A stretch of 64,000 nucleotides of DNA from Enoplolaimus lenunculus (Eukaryota; Nematoda; Enoplea; Enoplida; Thoracostomopsidae): contig JASANG010003512.1 of NCBI GenBank assembly GCA_030248215.1, positions 1 to 64,000 of the forward strand. Reading direction: 5' to 3'. This document shows, in pieces, positions 12,256 to 23,867 of this stretch. The notes under the pieces were generated by a model. The model saw only the letters and a list, made by a program, of their open reading frames with translations, searched no databases and was not told where the DNA came from. Made by a program: the position numbers and the translations under genes. Within the stretch, counting starts at the first letter, position 1. Every line of letters starts with the position of its first letter.

Positions 12256-12479
12256 TAGTGAAGTGAGTGTTAAGCTGGGTTGAATAAAAATTAAATTAAT
12301 GGCAATCTAATATGGCCACTTTTTATTCCAGCCATATCAGCGTGAAATAGTTTGCCTGTAATGCACAATTGAACTCACAAAGCTTGTTCAGGCGCTCAAC
12401 AGCTAATACAAAAACCGGCAAACCACATACGCTATATTCAATGGTTACGACAACCTCGCGAGCGATAAACTAATTGCAG

Positions 12480-12720
12480 TTATAATAATTTATAAAGCAG
12501 GGACCTTATTATTTTTTCTGAAAATATATATATTCCATTGTACGTTATGCAAAATTTTTTGATTTTAACAATGTGGGAGCGGCCCCATTACCCTCCGCCT
12601 GCTTCACTACTAGCCTTATTTGTTGTGCAAGTAACTATGAGGCGTATCCAGGATGTCATTTCGGGAGGGAAATAACATTTGTGCGAAAAATAATTTTTAC
12701 CCCAGCGGGTGGTTATTCTA
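12480..12720. repeat. Family D-like MITE remnant (right arm mirror)
   Basis: Mirror of 3330-3560. The 78-residue frame at 12573-12809 spans this remnant and the telomere-type MITE next to it and does not look like a gene. Confidence 0.45.
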
Positions 12721-12725
12721 CACTC

Positions 12726-12925
12726 GGCCCATGTTATTTTACTGCCGTCCCAGTTTCTGATGGGTCTGTAAATGAGTGGGCTTACATTCTAGACTACATT
12801 TTTCTTTAGGCTTAGGCTTAGGCCTAGGCTTAGGCTTACGAATACGCTTTTGCAACGCTTTGGCTTAGGCTTAGGCTTAGGAATACGCTTAATCTACTGT
12901 TACGGTCCTAAAAGTAACGTTGGCC
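12726..12925 (+). repeat. TTAGGC-bearing MITE, family B (right arm mirror)
   Basis: Exact mirror of the 3122-3321 element with the same flanking target duplication. The open frames at 12573 and 12850 that run into it are by-products (repeated Leu-Gly from the hexamer). Confidence 0.85.
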
Positions 12926-15745
12926 CTACACTTTGTAAAAGTGCATTTATTCAAGTGTTTTCAACTTCTGTGTCAGTTACATATCTTTATTCCCCCTACA
13001 TAGGCCCCATGCTTCTGCCGATTTTGGCAAAAATTGCCTGATTTTGAAAACTTATATACAGTTGCGCTTAGCTTCTGCACGCATTTAAAACTTGCATCTC
13101 AAGATAGACACAGTTACTGGTTAAATTACCAAACCTAAATTTTACATTTTTAAGCTTTTGATGAACAAATTGTAAAAAAATTGTGTTGAGAAGCAAAAAA
13201 CAACAACCTAACAAAAACCAGTACATACCTTAACGCAATTATCAGACGAAATAATTACAGAATATGTATTTGCACTTATATCACAGGAGCATCGTCAAGA
13301 TTCCATTTTAGAAGGGTAAACTAAAGTTTTGTACCAGCTGCGAGCCAAAAATAACGGTATTGATGTCTTGTATCAAGCAGGTTATTCTAAAAGCTTGTTA
13401 ATGTGTCAACTGACTATAGGCCTGAAACAAATACATACCAAGGTATTAATATAATCCCCTTAGATATGCGTCAGCTTTGCAAGCCAGATTCTGAGAACAA
13501 TTGAGCAAACAGCAAACAAACCTTCAGTTGAATTGAATCTACAAATTATTGTTTCTCAGGTATTTGTGTAGTATTGAATGAGGAAAAAATATACAAAACC
13601 GCAATTTATAATCGACAATCGATCATTATTATAGAAATTTTGACGAAATATCTGATGCTTTCAAGAACACATAAAAGGTGGGGGGTACATCGGTATATAT
13701 CCCCTCCTCTGAAATTCTTAAAGATATAACCGAAAAAGGCTATATAGGCTTTACAAGAAACCGGCTAATCGTTACAGGACAAATAAATTTTCCCGTTCGA
13801 CAAAAACAACACTTTTTTTACATGAGATTCTACTATTCCGAATAGAAATCTCCTTGCTACAGCGTTCGTTCACTTTTGTAAATCAGACGGAAACCGATTA
13901 AGCTTAAGCAATCTAATAGGTGTGCCCTACCCAAATGACGAAGCCTATTAATGATGCTAGCACGCGCATTGTCCAGGTCGCATTAACGATTAATTTTTGA
14001 ATTGTTAACGTATAATAGCTGGTGTGTGGGAAGACTGTGTAGGTGATTTAGTTTGGGTCATTGTGTCATTATTGTTTAATGATAGGTATTCAATTTTTTT
14101 TGTCATGTGGGCAAGATTTATCATCTAAAGTTGCTATGGAATTTTTAAACAGGGTCCTTTACTGGTTTAGTCTGTGGGAAGTATTGGAGCCACGGCCCAA
14201 ATTGTTTGTAATAAACACCTTTTTTATATTTTGATGGGAGGTACGTTTTAAGTGTAGGTGGTCATGTAAAAGAGTACCATTAGCTTTTATCACTCAATAT
14301 CACAGCTTCAAGCTTGGTTGAATTCGAGGTTAAGCGTAAAAGTAGAAGTTGCAAACAAACACCACAGTATGTGCAAGTATTTTCACTGTTATGGACATAA
14401 ACGTGGAAACTTTTAAAACTCTGAGTTTCAAACGCTACTTTTTTTCAAAATCGAATCGTAATCGAATACTTCAGCTAACATTTCCATAAATGCTAAACAA
14501 TTAATTTCAAAGTCGGTCTCCTAGGATGCTTACTTATATGCAATGATTTTCAAATGCGTAGAAGTTATGCATTATCTACCAACTTTATCTTGTGCCAACT
14601 GTGTGAAAATTTGTAACGCCAATTTCTAACTACGGTTTTCACGAAATCATGAAGCGATATACTCACTCATGAATAATTAAACAATATAAATGGATAAAAA
14701 ATTTAAAATTAAAGTGCAAAATAGTAACAAGAACATTCAGGAAAGACTGACTTGAATATATTTACATTTTTGTTAATTTAAATGTTGCAAAGCATTGATC
14801 ATAGACTAAATCCAAGGTAATGTAGTGGGTCCAAAATTTTTGCACGAGTGTCGTTGAGTCCCCAACTGCCAACAGTTTACTAATCTGCTAAATAGCGACA
14901 ATCTCTAATTTTATGCAAAAAAAGACAAAAAGAAAAAAGCAAAGAAGAAAACAAAAATAAGAAAAGAAGGAAAAAGGAAATAAAAACAAAAACAAACAAA
15001 AAGCCTTTCTTGCATAAAGTATACTATGATCAACTAAGCGCAAAATGTGCCCGTCAAATGATGCACATTGCCCAGTAGACATCGCGCAGTCTTTAAGCGA
15101 TTATTTTCGCGTATTCGTAACGCAGTGTTCCCAAAACTGCACGCGAGGGTTCCAAATTTTAGTTCCAACTTTTGTCTCAGATGAAATAGAAATAAATAAA
15201 CGCTGAAAATTTAACGGAAATTTTTTCACGTTTTGTGTTTGAGCTAACAATTCGGAAACGATATTCACTAAACCTAAAAACTTGGCAAGTGTTTTTTTTG
15301 AATAGGTCATTTAGCTATCTTTTTCAGGCTTTTATGTCAAGACTATTCGATTTTTAAGCACCAAATTTCTTTATCAGACGATTGTTCACCTCCGTACACG
15401 AAAGTTATACGCTATTTCCATTAAAATTTTAGCAAAAAATAAATGTTCGCAATAAATTTCAACTCCAAAACAAAACTTTGTCCAATATTGGTTATACATA
15501 AACTCGAATGTGAAAGTTTAATTTTTTTTCGCTCTGTAGCAATAGCAGCAGACGGTAGCTGGCGTGCAAAACTGTAGATAAAATCGTCGAAATTAAATGA
15601 AATTCCACTAGACTTAGTAGTTGTGGATGCTAATTTAAATTGCGAAATTTCTACAAATTTAGGAAGTAAAAATAAGTAGACTTTGAAAAGGCACAACAGT
15701 GAGAAAGAACACTTCACCAGCTAATTTTTTCATTTGATAAAACTG
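12926..15745. other. No gene recognised (right arm, outer)
   Basis: Reverse complement of 304-3121, AT-rich, with only short frames lacking domains. Confidence 0.5.
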
Positions 15746-15940
15746 CACTGCAAAAATGGTGAGTCAAATTGACTCTCTCCGAAATAGGCTTTGCCTGACT
15801 ACAAACTGAGTCAAAATTCGACTCCGCCTGAGTCAAAGTCGACTCAATTTAACTCTGGCAGAGTCGAAGTTTGACTCAGTTTGTTTAGTCGCGAAAAGCC
15901 TATTTCAGATAGTCACTTTGACTCACCATTTTTTGCAGTG
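15746..15940. repeat. CACTG-ended GAGTCAA MITE (right arm copy)
   Basis: Runs from CACTGCAAAAATGG to a TTTTTTGCAGTG end and is palindromic almost throughout. Two flanking bases are duplicated (TG on each side). The short TSD and CACTG ends suit a CACTA/EnSpm or Tc1/mariner-type non-autonomous element; the sequence alone does not decide. Confidence 0.8.
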
Positions 15941-16373
15941 TGGTTTGTAAAAACAGCATGCAAATTTTTGAAAAACTAGCGTAAAAGCAATCAATTAGAG
16001 ATAGAACCTAATCTAAAAATTTACCGGCAAGGTGAACTTAAAAATAGGAAGCTAACACTCAACCAAATGCCCAAATTTTCAACCAAAAATACGCTTAAGA
16101 TGTAAACTTAGGTTGGGAAAAAGCTCAGCTCAACGGCAATTTCGCACAACTTTCATTTATTCGTATAGTCGGTTAAAAAGAATATAAGTGAATTTGTTTT
16201 TTAACCATTTCAGACAGATATTTCGGAATTTTCTTAATACTAAAATATATATAAAACCTGAACTTTGATGTCAATTTTTGTGTGTACTGCGCAATAAACA
16301 TTAGAGAACAGCAGGAATTTTCATTTTACTTAAAGTTCGTTGAACGCTGTGCTTGCGTTAAGCACATTAATAA

Positions 16374-17055
16374 TATCAAGAGTGAATAATGACAAGAGTG
16401 TGCAACTCTTGGGGTCCCACATGGTACAAAATGTACCACCGGATGCTGCGTTTTTGGCCGTCTTCGTCTTGTTTAGAGGTAGGGCGCTATCACATGAATA
16501 CCCCTGAATTAAACTGTAAAGGGAGCCGGCTTGACGTCGCATACATAAAGTGCCATAGTTCGCACCGGTTGTGCCCCGTCTAAATAAGGGGGGTAGGGCA
16601 AAAACACAACGCGTTCCGGCTACATTCTTTTCTACACACAACGTGCCCAGTTGTACACTATTGTAGCGATTATCCACCTCCACCTTGCAGAAGAATGTGC
16701 AACTGCTTGGGCTGTGCATCGTACTAAATGTACCAGCACGCGTTGCAATTTTGTTCGACCCCCACCTCAATCAGGGAGGTTTAAGCAAGAGATTAACGAT
16801 AAAGTATGCTTCATTACACCGACCTCTCTCATTTAAGGGGGGTCAACTATGTTGTTTAATCACACTAAACATGTTTGTATGTGCATACAGACCCCCTAAA
16901 CAAGGGGAGGTAGGCTAAAAATGCAACGCGTGCCGGGTACATTCTTTAATACACAGAATGTACTCGGCACGCGTTGTGTTTTTAGCCTACCTCCACTTAC
17001 AGAATGTACCCAGTTGCACACTCTTGTTATAAAGAATGATCATCCACTCTTGATA
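16374..17055. mobile_element. Composite inverted-repeat element with nested hairpin
   Basis: TATCAAGAGTG at 16374-16384 and CACTCTTGATA at 17045-17055 are terminal inverted repeats. A second inverted pair lies just inside (CAAGAGTGTGCAACT at 16393 and AGTTGCACACTCTTG ending at 17026). Between them the motif of GTGCAACT, GTAC and an ACGCGTTG box recurs at least three times in both orientations. Inside the right part, 16906-16945 and 16955-16994 pair as a 40-bp hairpin. Open frames (16330-16770 minus, 16389-16918 plus) are short and domain-free. The superfamily is unknown. Confidence 0.6.
16906..16994. repeat. Long hairpin
   Basis: Two 40-base arms, each containing GCTAAAAA and CAACGCGTGCC or their complements, are separated by about 9 bases. 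Only a few mismatches occur. Confidence 0.85.
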
Positions 17056-17314
17056 ATACTAACAAGCGTCTGTTAAAACAATATATACAATTTGTTCAGT
17101 TGTCATGCTTTTGGCAAACTAATAATATTGAAAACAGCTTAATTTGAGCACAAAACTGCTGAAGTAGGTTCTGGTAAATTTAATCAATAGCTGAAAGGCG
17201 AACTTTTACCCGAACGAAATATTCAACAAAACAAAGATTATTAATTCATGGGCTCAAAAGGTAGAAAGGCGAGGTAATTGTTCACATTTGACGAACTAGA
17301 CCAAAACGTTTAAT

Positions 17315-17486
17315 CGGGTCCGTAGCCAAGGGAGAGGCAGGGGGGGGGGGGCTACGCTCCCATGAAAAAATTTTGGCCCTAACAGAAAATTTTATACGTT
17401 GCTTGTAAGTCACTGAAAACTCATATTTGCTCGTTCTGAAATATTTTTAGCCCCTCCCCTAGCAAGGTGAGCTTGCTACGGACCTG
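17315..17486. repeat. hAT-like MITE, family C
   Basis: GGGTCCGTAGCCAAGG at left and TTGCTACGGACCTG at right are the terminal inverted repeats. The interior has the shared GCTTGTAAGTCACTGAAAAC motif and AGCAAGGTGAGCT near the right end. Confidence 0.8.
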
Positions 17487-17909
17487 CATTTAATTGATTT
17501 AACTTTAGTGCATTATAAGTAAGAAAATTGCAAACAAATGTCGTTTTATAAGTTTGATTAGGGTTAATTCTCGAAAAATTGCACCTGTTCATGTGGAAAA
17601 TGACTTTAAGCTGGTATTAAAGTTGTATTTATGTTTAGATTTAGTTTTTAGGCTTACTAGGCAGACCCTCATTGTTAATATGGGCCAACAGTTCTGATCG
17701 CTACATTAAGGTTCAACAAAATAGCTTGAGTCTATCTGTTTTGTTTTTGCTACAGATGGCATATACACGTTTTCGTGATGTCAATATTTAAACTGTACAA
17801 ATCAAGTGTACTTAGCTAGCTTACAAACGAATTTTTGCTGTATCTAGCGGCACCTGGTGCGCTTAGCCGTTTCAAATAAGTTTTATAATTTGTTTACGAT
17901 TAAAAAATG

Positions 17910-18142
17910 TTTAATTACCAGCCAAATATTGAACTTCGGACTCTCTTTAGCTAATGGCGTTTACCATCACTGCTCGACTACAAAAGGTTGACATTCGAGC
18001 ACAAACGAGCTGCCAATGTCGTATGACGATACTCGCAAACTCGAGATTGTTAACACTTCACGATATGCATTAATAATTAGTTCACGTTCACAGTTTGCAC
18101 TATTAAGTTGCTCATAGTATACTGTATGAGAAGAAGAGTTAC
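17910..18142 (-). repeat. Decayed copy of the TTAA element with tRNA-like body
   Basis: Aligns by eye with 18570-18831 across its length. Shared landmarks are GGCGTTTACCATCAC in the tRNA-like part, TTGACATTCGAGC, and a GAGAAG-type right end. It is more diverged and the B-box region is lost. Confidence 0.5.
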
Positions 18143-18569
18143 GGTAACGTTAAAACGTGATAAAGAGTCAAGTTTGTTTTTCATAAATTTCAATTCTAAC
18201 TCTACTTTGAGAACAAATAAAGCTATGTCATTCTTGATTTTTGCATATTTATCTCATATTTTGCGTTGAGGTTGAAATTCAATTTAACAGCGTTTCATAA
18301 TCGCTTTCTGTCTAGACGAAATTTTATATTATATTTTTGGCCGCAATTTAGGAGCATTTTTGATTTTGAAATTTTGATTTAAACAGTTTAGAATTAATTC
18401 TATCTTTCTTTGAACACTGCATTCTTTGTTTATTGAAATGAGCTGAGGTTTATAGGGCAAAATAAGATAAAATAAAATGAACGTTAGTATTTCGCGATAG
18501 CAAAGTAAAACTTTAAATTTATATCCAAAATTTTAATTAAAGATAGTAAACTGAAACTTTTTCGCTTAA

Positions 18570-18831
18570 TTCTTTATCACATGAATATTTTCTATTCCCC
18601 CTGAGACCTACTTTTATGCTAGGATTCGAACTCCAGCGACTGGAGTGGGAGGCGAATACCATCACCACTCAGCTATAGGAGTTGACGCTCGAGCCCGAGG
18701 GGGCTCTCACGTCTTGTGGTAATTTAGTACTATGTATACGTGTTGCAATTGTTAAACACTGTGCGATATATATTACTTAACGTATATCCACTGCGCTGAG
18801 TCGCCTATAGGTAACTCAATGTGAGAAGCGG
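18570..18831 (-). mobile_element. TTAA-flanked MITE carrying a tRNA-Gly-like sequence
   Basis: Flanked by TTAA at 18566-18569 and 18832-18835. Its ends (TTCTTTATCACATGA and CAATGTGAGAAGCGG) are imperfect inverted repeats matching the cleaner copy at 51057-51319. Between 18618 and 18682, on the minus strand, lies a tRNA-like segment with an A box like TAGCTGAGTGG and a B box GTTCGAATC. TTAA flanks and C-rich termini fit a piggyBac-like non-autonomous element, and Kolobok is the alternative. Confidence 0.65.
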
Positions 18832-18838
18832 TTAAGAT

Positions 18839-19013
18839 TCGAATACTGTACGTTAGTAATCGTTGATGTCGGTTCAGAACTCCGGTTCATGTAAAGATCA
18901 GGGACGGAACGTTTTTCTGCGGGTCGAATACTGTACGTTAGGAATCGTTGATGTTCTTTCAATAGTTTAGAACTCCGGTCAGTGTAAAGACCATGGGCGG
19001 AACGTTTTTCTGC
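18839..19013. repeat. Tandem duplication, about 85-90 bp unit
   Basis: The unit starting CGAATACTGTACGTTAG at 18839 recurs at 18925. Each unit ends with GGAACGTTTTTCTGC, which is the internal border of the family A telomere-type MITE. It therefore contains two partial A termini. It abuts the TTAA flank of the preceding element. Confidence 0.75.
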
Positions 19014-19379
19014 ATGAATATAGTAGAGAAAGCTTGTCGAAACTGGTTGTTCTACACGCAAATAGGCTATTCCTAGTTGCGCACACGACACAGTTTGTAT
19101 AGCAATCCTTTTGTGTTAATGAATTTATAAAAGTAAACCTACGAAACCTGAAAAAAACTTTTTGCAGAAACGATTCGGACAATATTTCTTTTACTTCTTG
19201 TGGTTTTGGCTATTAATATTTTATATATCAATTTGCCAATACTACAGCACGTTGAAGACACAAATGCTTGCTTAATCAAAAATATGTCTCGCACAAATGT
19301 GGTTACGTTTGACGCAAAAGTGCAAAAATGAACAGAATTAATGTTTGGGGTATGTTGAAATCTGACTAAACGCAAAAAT
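19014..19379. other. No gene recognised
   Basis: Short minus-strand frames without domains; no repeat family assigned. Confidence 0.4.
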
Positions 19380-19616
19380 TGTCAGGTAGGGACCTTATTT
19401 ATATTATCACCAAAAAATTTTCTGAGGGCGAAAAATTGTCAGGTAGGACCTTTATTATTTTATGACAAAAAATTGTAAAGAAAAAATTGTATTTTTACAA
19501 AAAAATTTATGAAGGGAAAATATTGTAACGTTGGAAGAACATTGTCATTTTATCACCAAAAATACTGACGGGGTGGCGTACGCCACCCCTGCCTCCTCTG
19601 CATCTACTAGCGGCTG
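19380..19616. repeat. Family D MITE (CAGTGGCGGATCCA type), diverged
   Basis: The motif GTCAGGTAGGGACCTTATT, followed by CACCAAAAA, recurs within it. The GGCGTACGCCACCCCTGCC end matches the nested copy at 45918. A left terminus is not evident. Confidence 0.5.
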
Positions 19617-19664
19617 TAAGGCAGTATTGCGTATTGTAGTGACAGTAGCTTTATATATGCCGTA

Positions 19665-19715
19665 GCCCAAACCGTAATACAACTCAATTCCGAATTGGGC
19701 TGGGCCAAACCGGCC
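19665..19715. repeat. CAATTCCGAATTGGGCTG repeat
   Basis: A short palindromic motif (CAATTCCGAATTGGGC) that recurs, with variation, at 23395-23465, 23690-23760 and 33735-33790, usually followed by GAATTACG and GGGCTACGACATATA. Confidence 0.5.
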
Positions 19716-20433
19716 GACAAAAAATGCAAAGAAGTGGGTGACGTCAGACTATTAAGCACAGACAGTGACGTATTAACTGTTTTGCTGAACGTTGATCTTT
19801 AATGATATTTTACGGTTTAATTTTACGAATAATGCACATTTTTGCTTTTAATGGTATAACTCTTTAGGTTTCTAAAATCAAATTCTCCTGAGATTACGAC
19901 TTGAATTCGTTGTCAATGCAACGCAGTGAACGCACTTGCATACCGTAAAACTTATTGATTGCAGTAAAATAGTTGAATAGTGTCTACTTGTGGAGATGGA
20001 CACCAAGAAACTAAATCCAAAATTTTTTAGGGTGTTAAAATTTCAAGTAAATTCTTTCTAAGGATTTAGATTCGAAAAATGCTAAAACAGTTTCACTCTA
20101 AAATGTCTTACTGAACGAAAGTTTTCAGTTAAAATCTTTAAAAAAAATCAAATTTATATCAGTAGACGTCATGCGAAGCTTAAATCTATAAAAAACTTCA
20201 ATATCAGATTAGCGTTGATTAAACGCCTGCTAAACGCACATTATGTTAATCGTCTATTTCCGAGTCTGCTCACAACAGCTCAAGCCTTTCAGTACGACAT
20301 TAATATTACACTGTGAACTCTGACGCAATGCGCAAAAGTTAGTGAATATGCAACATTCTGGATGCAAATTTCCAGAGAACAAGCACGTTTGTGTTTAAGA
20401 AAATATTGTAAACGAAGTCAATTGCTGGACAGT
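19716..20433. other. No gene recognised
   Basis: AT-rich, without long open frames. The right part may be the body of the putative Helitron that ends at 20482. Confidence 0.35.
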
Positions 20434-20482
20434 TGCTCAAAATACCTATATTAGGCGTTCCACCTTTAATTATATATATAGA
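20434..20482 (-). mobile_element. Possible Helitron 5' end
   Basis: On the minus strand it begins TCTATATATATAATTAAAGG, then GGAACGCC and TATTTTGAGCAAC. It shares its layout with 6175-6224 and 53202-53262. The body would extend to lower coordinates; its end was not found. Confidence 0.4.
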
Positions 20483-21942
20483 TCACATCAACGATTGCTC
20501 ACGTTTCGAAGCGTTTTGGTACAAGGTAATAAATTATTTTGAAAGAAAAAACAACTAACGAAAAAACATAAATGGCAGCAAGCATGAACCTATTATATAC
20601 AAAAATGGAATTATATAGGCATCATAATTGTACATATGACTTTAGAGCCTAATTACAGGTTAAAAAATATATATAACCATACATGGGGTGCATAGTTACC
20701 AAACTGCTAGCCAGACTATAAAAGCTTAATCGTAGTTATGTTGATAGATAATACATAGGTCAGAGCATAATACAGGGGTTATACACTTGAATCGCCCAGG
20801 TAAGTAACCCGCTCCGGCTCCAAATATCATATACCAGTGGTTTGTAACCCGTCACGCTGTAATTTAGCGTGCCCCACGGGGTCAAGCTTTAGCGATTCAC
20901 CGATCCAGTGGTAGCCCTACACACAAGGCACGAGAAGCTTCTAAACGTAAATGTCGCTTTCATTCATAGACAGCAGGTACTGAAAGCTTTTTTATACTAG
21001 CTTAAACGATAACCATTTTCGACAGGGGCGGTTACAAGCCAAGAAGACAGATCAGATTTAACTCCCGTCATTACTGTAGACTCGAAAAAAGCACTATTAC
21101 TACAGATTATTATTATTATTATTATTACAGTTCAGAGGTCAAAATTTGTTATCTAAAGCGCTCGAAAAGCAAATTCTGAAGCGTAGTTATCACTTCCGAA
21201 AATAACACCATGGCTATGCTGTTGCGTTTGAGTTAAAAATTACATAATATTGGCAGGATATTGCTACGATGGCATGTGTCGAAAACGAGTGCTGTCCCCA
21301 TTAATAAACCGGTTGTGATTAACAACAGGGCTTTTTAGGTCTAACGTTTATGATGGTTTTGCGGAAGGTTCGTTAATGGTGCTATATATGTATATATATT
21401 TAGATATATCCATATATATTCATATATATTATATAATATATATTCTTAGTGATTGACCCTGGATTTTTCGGTATCTAAGATATTTTCTATGTACTGAAAT
21501 TCTAATTTTAAACTTCGTTTTAGCAACATTTTCAAAATTTAGAATTTGTACTATAGTCTCGCAATAATTTTTCATCTAGCTAGCTAGAAAACACACTGTG
21601 AGGCACATCAGAAAATCTATATGAATAGCCAAATTTATTGGACGATGGGACTTGTGTGCAGAAAGACAAGCCCAAATTCTCTCTGAATACGTCTCACTGT
21701 ATATCGTACAGTTTAATTTTTGTTCAATGATGTTCATTTTCGCTTTTGATTGTCTGGTATGAATTTTTCGGTGTCTGGCATAAAATTCTCTTGGGAAGAT
21801 TACACCTGAATTTGTTCTCAATGCTCATAGTTTGAACTACATTTCATTAAAAAATAGCAGCTTTAAACTATGCTCTTATTCTCGTGTGTGCGTAGCATTT
21901 ATTACCAGTTGGTAAATTCCGAACACGTGAAGGCTGTAGCGC
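20483..21942. other. Gene-free stretch with simple repeats
   Basis: Holds a GC-richer repeat-like island (20770-20940, with a GCGTG-AATTTAG-type short hairpin around 20855), an ATT microsatellite (21102-21127) and an ATAT tract (21382-21445). The 81-residue minus frame at 21576 has no recognisable domain. Confidence 0.4.
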
Positions 21943-22689
21943 CAGGGTTGGATCCGACCCGGTATTTTAGCGCCCGGTTTGGCTCGCTTGGGCCCGGGCA
22001 CTCAAATTTGATACAGGTTTAGAACAGAAACCAAAATATAAAACAAATCATGTAAACGTAACACTATTTCAAATTTTACCAAATATTGTTCGTTGCAGCT
22101 TCCTTCAGAGCCACAAGAGCTCCAATGGCAGACGGATGCAAAAAGCTGCGAATTCCGATTTACGTTGCCACCTGCACTAAAATGCCGCTCATATTCGCCC
22201 GTTTGTACATCAAGTACGCGTAGAGTGAGCTTAGACATCAATAGCAGTATCACTGCGTTTTCACGCCAGTAATTAACGGATTTGTTGAAGTAGCAGCAGA
22301 AACGTCGGCAGTTCAAGATTCTAGATAAAACCAACAAGCTCGCTTGTTGTACAGCGGACTACGAAACTACTTTTTAAATTCCGTACGGGCGTAAATGATT
22401 GCTATTTAGGAACTAAACAAACTCTCCTTCGAAATCTTAGCAGATAACCCTACTTTTCAAAATCCTTGTTACGCCATGACCGCACAGTATTTATGAAAAT
22501 TGTAAATAATAAATATTCAAAAATACCTATCTAATTGTTATTCGAATATCAAACCATGGGTTTATTTCAACGGCTAATGTGACAAAAGGAAATCACACAC
22601 ACTGCTCCGATTTATTTCATTTCGCGGACCCTTTGTTTGGGCTCATGCCCAGGTCCGGCCCGCGTACGGCCGCAGGCCCCCCAACCCTG
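21943..22689 (-). mobile_element. Decayed hAT transposon
   Basis: CAGGGTTGGATCC at the left and CCAACCCTG at the right are inverted repeats of the CAGGGTTGG type common in hAT elements. On the minus strand between them lies a fragment of the hAT C-terminal dimerisation domain (22002-22337). I could not match an intact 8-bp target duplication. At 747 bp it is far shorter than a complete hAT element, so it is an internally deleted relic. Confidence 0.6.
22002..22337 (-). pseudogene. hAT transposase C-terminal fragment
   Basis: This 111-residue frame contains VNYWRENAVILLLMSKLTL, then a decayed form of the family's SERVFS box (YERHFSAGGNVNRNSQL). These are the landmarks of the hAT dimerisation domain: a W-W/N block, an L-rich helix, then SERxFSxxGxxxxxxRxxL. 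The Ser-Ala-Thr-Ser run before the ERVFS block is replaced by DVQTGEY. Nothing of the catalytic core lies upstream. It is a dead fragment within the CAGGGTTGG-ended element. Confidence 0.6.
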
Positions 22690-22942
22690 GGCTCAGTTTT
22701 AAAAAGTGGCAGGTTTCACCTTTGATTGGTCAAGGTGCTAGCATAATTTGAAACCCATGTTCTGTTTTCGTTTGCTTGTTTGTAAACCTATGAGTAACTG
22801 GCGATAGGTACTACACAACAATGAGAATGCCGCTGTTTGACTAATACAATAAAAAATGCCTTACTACTGATTTAAAAGTGCTCCTGTATTATATAGGATA
22901 TAATTTTTCTGGCAAGGCATCCAAGTTACTTACATTTGTTCG

Positions 22943-23252
22943 CAGGGACGGATCCAGAGGACACCCACAAAAAATTATGGTCGAGAAAATGGTAAGGTAC
23001 GTTATAAATTTAACTTTTCTTAAACAACAGTCACGTTTTGCTTTTCGCTCGATTCACTGGTGAATCATGTTTGACAATATACTGTTCGCATATCCGTTAG
23101 AATATTATTTTTAAGAAATTATGTGGTATTTGTCTTACAATTTTTTGTTTTGTGCAACGATAATTGCGTTTGGTTTATCGCTCGCTTCGCTCGCGACGTT
23201 TTTTCAAGATATCTACGGCTCTCTACAGTCAGAAATCCTGAATCCAGCACTG
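22943..23252. repeat. Family D hAT-like MITE
   Basis: Left end CAGGGACGGATCCAGAGG and right end CCTGAATCCAGCACTG are degenerate inverted repeats of the CAGTGGCGGATCCA type. Flanks TTTGTTCG and TTTGCGAA are at best a weak 8-bp duplication. Contains a TCGCTCGCTTCGCTCGCGA palindrome at about 23180. Confidence 0.55.
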
Positions 23253-23394
23253 TTTGCGAACAATATTTAGTATCGCCTCGAGTGGCATTTTTGGTTTACT
23301 CAACTCATTCTTAAAGAATTTCAGATTTTTACGGATCAATAACTACATTGTCTTAATGAACATTTTAAAAGTGTATATGTCGGAGCCCAAGTTG

Positions 23395-23760
23395 CAATTT
23401 AGCCCAATTTCGAACTGGACTGATCCAAAGCGGAATTACGACTTGAGCTAGCCCTAGGCGGAATCATGTCTTGTAACGGTGTGCGTTTTGTTATTGGTTA
23501 CATCATAGCGGCAAATTAGCATAATAAATCGAACTGGTTGGTAACCGACAGGTACTGAACGATGACTTAGCAAGTCAAAAAAGAGTATTCGCATCAGCTA
23601 TTCGTATTTGAGTTCGGCATTAAGGTAGTAACCAATCGCAAGGCGTGCACATGTAGCAGAGAAAGAATTACTCCGTGAACTAGTCCAAGTGATTAATTCC
23701 TCGCTGGACTAGCCCAATTCGTAATTGGGCTGAATTACGTCTTGGGTTACGACATATACA
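23395..23760. repeat. CAATTC-GAATTGGGCTG repeats, two copies
   Basis: Two diverged copies (23395-23465 and 23690-23760) of the motif also found at 19665 and 33735. The second carries AGCCCAATTCGTAATTGGGC, a short palindrome, followed by GGGTTACGACATATA. Confidence 0.45.
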
Positions 23761-23867
23761 CATGCAGTAAATTCACAAGCAAAGTGCATTTACAATTATT
23801 ACACACATTTGGCGTACAAAATCTGTCAAAGCCGTGATAGCCGTCGGACTTGATTGTTTAGCTGCCA

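Larger units (their letters stand above)
8035..16043 (-). repeat. Right arm of the 16-kb palindrome
   Basis: Reverse complement of 1-8034. The match runs to 16043 and can be followed no further because the window begins at base 1. Unique sequence starts after about 16044. The apex-proximal 500 bases (8055-8540) are a degraded version of 7500-7960, whereas the outer 7.4 kb is well preserved. Confidence 0.95.

Noticed and set aside
12573-13041. Two neighbouring frames of 78 and 63 residues (mirrored at 3006-3474)
   Set aside because: They run through a telomere-repeat MITE and a family D remnant; the Leu-Gly repeats come from the hexamer.
1-16043. The 16-kb palindrome as inverted ends of a giant transposon
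   Set aside because: The arms meet at a hairpin with no cargo between them, and no transposase or target duplication was seen.
16389-16918. Several frames of 60-146 residues
   Set aside because: They coincide with a fold-back element on both strands and have no domain.
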